Assembly: GCF_020829625.1 (NCBI RefSeq) | Contig: NZ_JAIVFX010000003.1 | Span: forward strand, 248,001 to 312,000 | Reading direction: 5' to 3' | DNA from: Nostoc sp. XA010 | GTDB taxonomy: Bacteria; Cyanobacteriota; Cyanobacteriia; Cyanobacteriales; Nostocaceae | Length of the DNA: 64,000 nucleotides | In this document: positions 1 through 5,911 of the stretch, in pieces | How the letters are laid out: every line of letters starts with the position of its first letter | Numbering within the stretch: the first letter of the stretch is position 1 | Notes under the pieces: generated by a model | Databases searched by the model: none | What the model was told of the DNA's origin: nothing | The model's input: only the letters and a program-made list of their open reading frames with translations | Program-made: the position numbers and the translations under genes

Positions 1-2
1 TT

Positions 3-257
3 GATATTACTAGCAGTTCTGTTAATAAGCTTAATATTTATGCGGCTTTAGGTGTAGCAGAATTATGGAGATATGACGGTGAAGTTTTAAAATTTTATCA
101 ACTAATAGAAAGCGAATATATTGAGATTAAGTTGAGTATAGCTTTTTCTTTAATTTCTGTTAGTGATATAAATAGATTTATCCAGCAAAGTAAAACTATG
201 GATGAAATTGATCTGGTGCAATCCTTCAGCGCTTGGTTGCGTGGAAAGATAGTTTAA
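3..257 (+). CDS. Uma2-family endonuclease-like protein, C-terminal part (cut by window start)
   Basis: The reading frame is open from the first bases to a TAA at 255-257 and has no start inside the window, so only the last ~84 codons are seen. The segment beginning DITSSSVNKLNIYAALGVAE is closely similar to the C-terminal part of the next gene downstream (309-941). That places it in the Uma2 family (PF05685), which has the PD-(D/E)xK nuclease fold and is strongly amplified in cyanobacteria. The biochemical role of the family is not established. With the next gene it forms a tandem paralogous pair in the same direction, separated by a 51-bp spacer containing four 7-bp repeats. Confidence 0.8.
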   Translation, partial: DITSSSVNKLNIYAALGVAELWRYDGEVLKFYQLIESEYIEIKLSIAFSLISVSDINRFIQQSKTMDEIDLVQSFSAWLRGKIV

Positions 258-272
258 AATCATAAATTAATT

Positions 273-300
273 ACGAATTACGAATTACGAATTACGAATT
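273..300. repeat. Heptamer tandem repeat (ACGAATT)x4
   Basis: Four exact copies of ACGAATT occupy the spacer between two tandem Uma2 paralogues. It belongs to the short tandemly repeated repetitive sequences typical of Nostoc-type genomes. It could have arisen with the gene duplication or have seeded it. Confidence 0.85.
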
Positions 301-308
301 ATTTTAAT

Positions 309-941
309 ATGCTTGTTAAGTCAACGGTTGCTGAACAAAGAACAGTGCTACATAACATTAGCTGGGAAACCTTTGAAGCCTTGTTGAAAGATACAGGTGA
401 AGATAGAGGTTCTCGGTTTGTTTATGATTGCGGTGTTTTAGAAATTATGACTCCACTTTTTGAACACGAAAACCCCAAAATTCAATTTGACCGTTTTATT
501 CTAGTCTTAGCTGAAGAATTAGGAATTGAAATTAGAAGCGCGGGTTCTACAACATTGAAGCGGAAAATATCTAAGCAGGGAATAGAACCAGATACTTGCT
601 ATTATATCCAGAATGAACTAGCTATTAGGGGTAAGCAAACTTTAGATTTAGAAAATGATCCGCCGCCTGACTTAGCAATTGAGATTGACATTACCAGCAG
701 TTCAGTTAATAAATTGGGGATTTATTCAGCGTTGGGTGTAACTGAACTTTGGAGATATGATGGGCAACATTTAAAATTTTATCAGTTGATAGAAGGGCAA
801 TATGTCGAGTGTAAGTTTAGTATTGCCTTTTCTATAATATCGGTGACTGAGATCAGCAGATTTATTGAGCAGAGTAAAAGTATGGGGGAAATTGCTTTAC
901 TCAAATCCTTTCGCTGTTGGGTCAAGGATAAAATAAGATAG
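309..941 (+). CDS. Uma2-family endonuclease-like protein
   Basis: A 210-residue protein of the Uma2 family (PF05685, PD-(D/E)xK restriction-endonuclease fold). Visible family signatures are IEPDTCYYI near residue 96, the acidic strand PPDLAIEIDI near residue 118, and the segment VNKLGIYSALGVTELWRYD near residue 132, where the E/D and K residues of the putative active site sit. Its ATG follows the ACGAATT repeat and an AT-rich stretch. The C-terminal ~84 residues closely match the truncated gene at the window edge, so the two are tandem duplicates. It ends exactly where the convergent HNH gene ends (941/942). Function is unknown; a nuclease role is inferred from the fold only. Confidence 0.85.
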   Translation: MLVKSTVAEQRTVLHNISWETFEALLKDTGEDRGSRFVYDCGVLEIMTPLFEHENPKIQFDRFILVLAEELGIEIRSAGSTTLKRKISKQGIEPDTCYYIQNELAIRGKQTLDLENDPPPDLAIEIDITSSSVNKLGIYSALGVTELWRYDGQHLKFYQLIEGQYVECKFSIAFSIISVTEISRFIEQSKSMGEIALLKSFRCWVKDKIR

Positions 942-1808
942 TTATTTATAAATTATGAAATAATCTTTTCCATTAATTTTTACAAGACGTTTATTGTTCT
1001 CTTTATCTTGAATTGGTTCTACTTGGGCATAATGTAGCATTCTATGATGATTGGGACATAAAATAACAACATTATTTTCGTCTTGCGAACCTTCGTGAGA
1101 TAAAAGATTTAAATGATGTGCTTCCGAATAAAAGCCTCCATTGTTTTTCATAAACCTAAACCCACAATTTTCAAATTGGCAGCAATTATTGTATTTATTT
1201 TTAATTTTTAATACTATCTGTTGAACCCTTTTTATTCTTTTTATCAAAACTTCTTCTATCTCGTTCTTCAGTTCGGGGTAATCTTCAAGAAAATTATTTT
1301 TTATTTTTTGGTATTCTCTTGTATTAATTGCTTCTAATATTTCTTGAGGATGTTTAAATTCATAAATAGCTGGAGGAAGGCGACTTTTTTGTATTTTTTC
1401 ATTAAGATATTCTAATTCTAAAGGTTCACCTAAAATATTATTACAACTCCATCTGCCTATAACAGTACGTTCTTTTGTGCTATCACTTCGTTCAGTTATA
1501 TCAGTATTTGCAAAACACCACCACAACTTTTTTTCAAAAATAGTTATCCATAAAGTATTTTCATCAGATACATAAAAATTGCTAATTTGCTTACAACGTT
1601 TAACCACTTTATTTTTAGTGAAATATTTCTTTAATTCTTCTTCAACTTCACTCCATTTATTCTTTGACTTACACTCAAGACAAAGTTGATGAGATACTTC
1701 TATGTGTCCTAAACGAATAGTATTATCTGTATAAATGCAATCCTTACGCCATTTATTATCTGGCCCAAGATTTATATATAAAATTTTATTGGGAGTAATT
1801 TTCATCAT
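942..1808 (-). CDS. HNH endonuclease with an N-terminal sensor-like domain
   Basis: A 288-residue protein. The C-terminal part is a zinc-bound HNH nuclease: C210 and C215 pair with C251 and the histidines of CPNHHRMLHY, and EAHHLNLLSHEG supplies the catalytic histidines. The first ~140 residues contain an aromatic core (FYVSDENTLWITIFEKKLWW, residues 79-97) that, as far as I recall, resembles modification-reading (EVE/YTH-like) domains found in front of HNH nucleases. That would suggest a modification-dependent restriction enzyme, but this part is inference. A lysine-rich helical linker joins the two. The gene is strikingly AT-rich compared with its neighbours, which suggests recent acquisition. 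ATG codons at 1808 and 1805 are both possible starts. Confidence 0.75.
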   Translation of the reverse strand: MMKITPNKILYINLGPDNKWRKDCIYTDNTIRLGHIEVSHQLCLECKSKNKWSEVEEELKKYFTKNKVVKRCKQISNFYVSDENTLWITIFEKKLWWCFANTDITERSDSTKERTVIGRWSCNNILGEPLELEYLNEKIQKSRLPPAIYEFKHPQEILEAINTREYQKIKNNFLEDYPELKNEIEEVLIKRIKRVQQIVLKIKNKYNNCCQFENCGFRFMKNNGGFYSEAHHLNLLSHEGSQDENNVVILCPNHHRMLHYAQVEPIQDKENNKRLVKINGKDYFIIYK

Positions 1809-1833
1809 CTGCTCTATTAGTCAAAAATTATAA

Positions 1834-2019
1834 AGTGTATCTGAACGTATACAGCTTGCCGAGGATTTATGGGACAGCATTCTTACCACACCCGATGAAG
1901 TTCCTCCCAACTATGAGCAAAAACGAGAATTAGATAGAGGCTTGGAGATGCATCGCCAAAACCCAAACCAAGGTTCAACCTGGCAATCCGTGAAGCAAAG
2001 ACTAGGTTTATCTAAATAA
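1834..2019 (+). pseudogene. Addiction-module antitoxin fragment (5' truncated)
   Basis: A frame opens after a stop at 1831-1833 and runs to TAA 2017-2019 without any ATG, GTG or TTG in the usual place. It encodes IQLAEDLWDSILTTPDEVPP followed by a helical, charged tail ending WQSVKQRLGLSK. This resembles the C-terminal two thirds of the small 'putative addiction module component' antitoxins (PF09720 type), in which a LAEDLWDSI-like segment is typical. No partner RelE-type toxin gene follows; the next gene is a Uma2 gene on the other strand. I read it as a decayed antitoxin whose toxin and 5' end were lost. Confidence 0.6.
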
Positions 2020-2054
2020 GCTATCAGTTAATAAAGCGATCGCACCCCACAAAA

Positions 2055-2753
2055 TCAATTCAAAGAATCTGGATCTATCCCCAACCTTCGTAATTCTTGT
2101 GCCAGCCTTTGAGTGCGTTGTTCAGCAGTGTTAGCGCGTTGTTCGGCAGCGATCGCTCGTTCTTCTGGTGTTAAATATCTGACTCCTTGTTTGTCATACC
2201 AATACAACCAATCCCGCGTAATTCCCTGATAGGTTCCCCGTTCATAACCAATTGCTAAACCTATCTCTGATAACCAAACTAAATTTCCTGGCTGCAATAC
2301 ATATTCACCATTTACAAAGCGATAAACTTCTAAAGGTGGTTTTCTCCGGCGTTGGGGATTGTAAACAACATAATACAAAATCTCCATCTCAGCATAAAGT
2401 TTCTTTTTGCTGGTGTATTCCCCATGCCGTCTGTGAGAAACAACTTCTAATGCCATAATCGGCATCACCTTTTCTTCCCACAACACATAACTTAAACGCA
2501 AGTTCTCATCAAAAACTCGCTCGACTCCTAAACTTAAAAACCCATAGGGTACAATCGGTGGTAATTCGGGATCGTAATATATCCCCATATCAACGCCAAA
2601 AAACCAATCCATCCGGCTTGTCCACAGCCAAGCTAAGATCGCTTCTAACAAGCCCGGAATCAAATGTTGTAGTTGATTATCCAGAGGTTCATCGTCAGAA
2701 TCGGGCAAATCCTCGGCAAAGGGTAAGCAGTGCAATGGGTTGTAATTTAACAT
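2055..2753 (-). CDS. Uma2-family protein with C-terminal coiled coil
   Basis: From the ATG at 2753 the protein is ~232 residues, starting MLNYNPLHCLPFAEDLPDSD. The frame stays open upstream to an ATG at 2873, but that extension would overlap the divergent protease gene start at 2867 and is not family-like. The Uma2 core contains WFFGVDMGIYYDPELPPIVP, then LSYVLWEEKVMPIMALEVVS and a YYVVYNPQRR segment, typical of the larger cyanobacterial Uma2 subgroup. The last ~35 residues (AIAAEQRANTAEQRTQRLAQ) form a heptad-like coiled coil common in this subgroup, probably for oligomerisation. Specific function is unknown. Confidence 0.85.
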   Translation of the reverse strand: MLNYNPLHCLPFAEDLPDSDDEPLDNQLQHLIPGLLEAILAWLWTSRMDWFFGVDMGIYYDPELPPIVPYGFLSLGVERVFDENLRLSYVLWEEKVMPIMALEVVSHRRHGEYTSKKKLYAEMEILYYVVYNPQRRRKPPLEVYRFVNGEYVLQPGNLVWLSEIGLAIGYERGTYQGITRDWLYWYDKQGVRYLTPEERAIAAEQRANTAEQRTQRLAQELRRLGIDPDSLN

Positions 2754-2866
2754 GGTGGGTGCAAGCGCAAACTTATAATATTGATGATATCTATCCACCT
2801 CTGACTTTTTCTTGCGATAATTCCCAAGGGGGACGCGCTCTCCAATGGTTAGTAAAAGAGGGATAG

Positions 2867-4441
2867 ATGACACTCAAGCGATTAGTTTTAATTTTTATAC
2901 TGACGCCGATAGCACTTCTGTTGGCAGTTTCGGCTTTATTCAGTAGTTGGCAAGAACCTCAGTTCCAAAGTCGCCTAGAACTATACCAAACTAATATTGC
3001 TCTACAAGCCCAAGCTTGGCAATCAGAAGATAGCAGCGATAACAATCTCAAAGCGGTTCAAGAAGCAATACTTGGTGAGCAACCCCTGGAGGGCGCCACA
3101 AAGCAGTATCAAGAGGCGCGTCAATCAGTTGAAGCTAATTTAGACAAAGTTAACAATAAACTTGCACAATTACGCTCTCAACCTGAAATAACTCCCATAC
3201 CTCCGAAACCTCTACCGGATGTTCCTCCCACTACTAAAACTTCTAAACAAGGACAGCCACAGGTACAGCAGTCCCTCAAGCAATTACAAAAATTACTGGC
3301 TGAATTAGACTTGCGCCTGGGAATTTTACAAGCACAGCAAGGACAGACGGATACAGCTCTTAAAACTTGGAGCGAATTACAACAACGCTCAGATATCAAT
3401 CCAGAATTTGGAGAAACCGCAGCTGTATTAAGTGGACTGTGGAGCAATCCTCCTCGTCTGCTCCAAAATTCTCAAGAACGGATTCAAAAGAATTTAGAAG
3501 GTTGGTTTCGCTCTACTGCTTTGGTTCAGCTATACCAACTCCAGCAACGACAAGACGCTTTATCAGCAGTTAAAGCTGCACAACAAGAATCTGCTGCTCA
3601 AGCGGTGATCAAATTAGCAGTTATTGGCACTATCCCCACCTTGGCAGCTTTAATTGGTCTAATACTGCTGATTTTCTTAGTTGCTCAACGCTTATTGAAA
3701 GGAAAAACCTCGTTACTAGCTCAAAATGCTGATGTCCTTTGGTCAACACCTTGGGATGGTGAAACAATTTTGCAGGTTTTTATCGTCGGCTTTTTCTTCA
3801 TGGGGCAAATTTTTGTCCCTTTATTATTATCGCTACTCCCGATCCCTCGTCCTGTGGGTGATGTGCGACTTCAGGCTTTTTATGTTTTAGTTAGTTACTT
3901 TCTAGTAGCATCGGGTGCGCTGTTAGTGCTGTATTTTTCTCTCAAGCGCTTTTTTCCATTACCAGAATTTTGGTTTCGCTTCCGTTTTCAAGATAACTGG
4001 TTTTTGTGGGGACTAGGAGGCTATTGCGCGGCTTTACCTATAGTTGTGGTAGTATCTTTAATCAATCAACAGCTATGGCAAGGACAGGGTGGTAGTAACC
4101 CCCTGTTGCAATTAGCGCTGGAGAGCCAAGATGGCGTAGCACTTGGTATATTTTTCTCTACAGCAGCGATCGCAGCTCCATTTTTTGAAGAAATTCTGTT
4201 TCGCGGCTTTTTGCTACCCTCTCTGACTCGCTACTTACCCGTGTGGGGAGCGATTCTGATCAGTAGCTTATTGTTTGCGATCGCTCACCTCAGTTTGTCG
4301 GAAATTCTTCCCCTCACTGCATTGGGCATTGTCTTAGGGGTCGTTTACACGCGATCGCGCAACCTCCTTGCTCCTATGCTCCTCCACAGCCTCTGGAATA
4401 GTGGTACATTATTAAGCCTATTTGTATTAGGTAGTAATTAG
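2867..4441 (+). CDS. CPBP-family intramembrane metalloprotease (CAAX/abortive-infection-like)
   Basis: A 524-residue membrane protein. An N-terminal transmembrane segment (residues ~5-25) is followed by a ~220-residue hydrophilic, glutamine-rich helical domain, then about eight hydrophobic segments from residue ~245. The C-terminal CPBP (Rce1/Abi, PF02517) core shows the EExxxR motif as EEILFRG (E441, E442, R446), a histidine in LLFAIAHLSL and the final LLHSLWNSG motif, so catalytic residues look intact. This long form with a soluble helical insert is widespread in cyanobacteria, but its substrate is not known. It is divergently arranged with the Uma2 gene, about 113 bp apart if the short Uma2 start is used. 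Confidence 0.88.
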   Translation: MTLKRLVLIFILTPIALLLAVSALFSSWQEPQFQSRLELYQTNIALQAQAWQSEDSSDNNLKAVQEAILGEQPLEGATKQYQEARQSVEANLDKVNNKLAQLRSQPEITPIPPKPLPDVPPTTKTSKQGQPQVQQSLKQLQKLLAELDLRLGILQAQQGQTDTALKTWSELQQRSDINPEFGETAAVLSGLWSNPPRLLQNSQERIQKNLEGWFRSTALVQLYQLQQRQDALSAVKAAQQESAAQAVIKLAVIGTIPTLAALIGLILLIFLVAQRLLKGKTSLLAQNADVLWSTPWDGETILQVFIVGFFFMGQIFVPLLLSLLPIPRPVGDVRLQAFYVLVSYFLVASGALLVLYFSLKRFFPLPEFWFRFRFQDNWFLWGLGGYCAALPIVVVVSLINQQLWQGQGGSNPLLQLALESQDGVALGIFFSTAAIAAPFFEEILFRGFLLPSLTRYLPVWGAILISSLLFAIAHLSLSEILPLTALGIVLGVVYTRSRNLLAPMLLHSLWNSGTLLSLFVLGSN

Positions 4442-4759
4442 CACTAATTCTGTACTGTTGTCAAAAATAGAAATATCTGATTTTATCTGCATAAGTAAGA
4501 ACAATTTACTAGTTATATCTCGTTATTGGTGCGATAGCGTTTCATGCCTCGTGGAAGCGATGTCTACTAAAGGCTACGCCTATGCAAAAAAAATCCGGAA
4601 ATAATACTGATGGGGTTGTAAAAAGTGGTGTAGCAGTTTTCGCTCATTCTTGAGGTTCATTCCTCTCAAGATAAATGTCTTACTTAAAAATCTGCAAAAT
4701 TGCCGCACCAGGGTTTGCGATCGTCAAATCTACCAGAAGTTATTAAGGAGCGCCAGATT

Positions 4760-4776
4760 TTCCGGCATAGCCGGAA
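4760..4776. repeat. Short perfect inverted repeat
   Basis: TTCCGGC ATA GCCGGAA forms a 7-bp stem with a 3-base loop and lacks a T-run on either side. It is probably part of a dispersed intergenic repeat rather than a terminator. Confidence 0.6.
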
Positions 4777-4939
4777 GACACTTTAGCGTACCCTCTGGAA
4801 TAGAAGTACGCTGATTTTGGCTATTTATCTTGGGGCTTATTTGTACTTAAAAAATTAAAAATATATGTATTGAGCAAGTAAATATATAGGACTCATATTT
4901 GATTTTTGAACAAAACTCAGTACACCTTTATTCCTTCTT

Positions 4940-5004
4940 CCCAGTCCCCAGTCCCCAGTCCCCAATCCCCAGTCCCCAGTCCCCAGTCCCCAGTCCCCAG
5001 TCCC
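4940..5004. repeat. Heptamer STRR array (CCCAGTC-type, ~9 copies)
   Basis: About nine near-exact 7-bp units of the CCCAGTC/CCCAATC type in a row. The same heptamer family recurs at 23744-23804 (opposite orientation) and 39886-39992, and a related sequence lies inside the copper ATPase gene. Confidence 0.9.
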
Positions 5005-5039
5005 TTACCTCTACGAGTGATTCAGAAATCAAAGACGCT

Positions 5040-5098
5040 CGATAGCGCAGCGTTAGCGACGCAGGAGCGTCTGACTCGCTACCGCTTCGCTATCGGAT
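5040..5098. repeat. Dispersed GC-rich repeat (GCG-AGCG-TCT type)
   Basis: A mosaic of GATAGCGCAGCG, TTAGCGACGC and TAGCGACGCAGGAGCGTCTG that is self-complementary in parts. Related copies occur at 10684-10721, 11690-11730, 18684-18742, 32062-32150, 43062-43150 and 46055-46200. Confidence 0.65.
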
Positions 5099-5164
5099 TG
5101 CTATATTTGCTTTGATTACAATAAAGACTTTATTTTTATACCTCATTTATCAAGGAGCAGCACT

Positions 5165-5440
5165 ATGTCAAATCTCAACCCCAGTCACCCTACCAAACAA
5201 CTTCTAGCTGGTTACTGTGCCATTATCCTTGGAGGATTTGGGGTTCATAAATTTATTTTAGGATACGCTCCAGAAGGCTTTATCATGTTGGTGATTTCTG
5301 TAGTCGGAGGTTCTTTTACCTACGGAATTGCCTTGTTAATTATGCTACTTGTAGGTTTAATTGAAGGCATGATTTACTTGAATAAGCCCCCTGAAGAATT
5401 TGTAAATACCTACTTTGTGAATAAGCAGGGCTGGTTCTAG
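5165..5440 (+). CDS. TM2-domain membrane protein
   Basis: A 91-residue protein preceded by a good ribosome-binding sequence (AAGGAGCAGC just before the ATG). Residues 10-75 fit a TM2 domain (PF05154): a first helix LLAGYCAIILGGFGVHKFIL with the family GxHxFYLG-like turn, then a second hydrophobic helix (FTYGIALLIMLLVGLIEGMI). The tail has the conserved short extension of the cyanobacterial form. TM2 proteins are small membrane proteins of unknown role. It stands alone between repeat-rich spacers. Confidence 0.85.
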   Translation: MSNLNPSHPTKQLLAGYCAIILGGFGVHKFILGYAPEGFIMLVISVVGGSFTYGIALLIMLLVGLIEGMIYLNKPPEEFVNTYFVNKQGWF

Positions 5441-5515
5441 TGTAAGAAGCCAGTTCATGCTGGAGGCACATTATATTTCTTTTTATTCATAAACAGTTTT
5501 TGATACATACCTCGC

Positions 5516-5539
5516 CCCTTGCGATGCCCTGAGCAAGGG
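5516..5539. repeat. Inverted repeat downstream of the TM2 gene
   Basis: CCCTTGC and GCAAGGG form a 7-bp stem around a 10-base loop. It lacks a strong T-run, so it is either a weak terminator or part of a dispersed repeat. Confidence 0.4.
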
Positions 5540-5566
5540 AAGTGGTTTCTCTTGGACTAATAACTA

Positions 5567-5776
5567 ATGACTAATGACTTTGCGAAGCAGTTTGATATGC
5601 TCATTTTCAAACCTAAACAGCTTAACTGGGCAATATTCTTCTTGTTGGGCATAGGGTATTTCAGCGTTATGTCTCATTTGGAAATCAACTATTTCTTAAA
5701 AAGCCTGATTGCGATCATGCCAATGCAAGTAGTAGCTATTATTTATGTGACTTATTTACGCTGGAGCCGTCATTGA
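5567..5776 (+). CDS. Small two-helix membrane protein, hypothetical
   Basis: A 69-residue frame with two hydrophobic segments (WAIFFLLGIGYFSVM and LKSLIAIMPMQVVAIIYVTY) and a basic C-terminus, which looks like a small membrane protein. The first ATG lies within an AATGACTAATGAC repeat of the kind scattered between Nostoc genes, so the start may instead be the next ATG at 5597 (MLIFKPKQLNW). I do not recognise the family. Confidence 0.45.
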   Translation: MTNDFAKQFDMLIFKPKQLNWAIFFLLGIGYFSVMSHLEINYFLKSLIAIMPMQVVAIIYVTYLRWSRH

Positions 5777-5911
5777 CCCTCAGCGAGATACGATAAATTA
5801 AGAAATTTAATAGGGTTGACATACAGTCGTAGTTCCATATTTCGCCTACGCTCAAATTAGAGACGCTTTTAGTCAGGCGTTGAATTTCTGTAGCGAATCT
5901 AAACACTTGCC

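Larger units (their letters stand above)
4442..5164. other. Gene-poor spacer with several repeats
   Basis: This 723-bp stretch has no convincing gene. It holds a dispersed-repeat fragment near 4527-4590, a perfect 7-bp hairpin (4760-4776), a heptamer array (4940-5004) and another dispersed repeat (5040-5098). The small frame that crosses the heptamer array is a product of the repeat. Confidence 0.6.

Noticed and set aside
2558..2866. 102-codon plus-strand frame opposite the Uma2 gene
   Set aside because: It is the antisense of a well-supported Uma2 coding region.
4906..5115. 69-codon plus-strand frame through the 4.9-kb repeat
   Set aside because: Most codons come from CCCAGTC heptamers (SPVPSPQ repeats).
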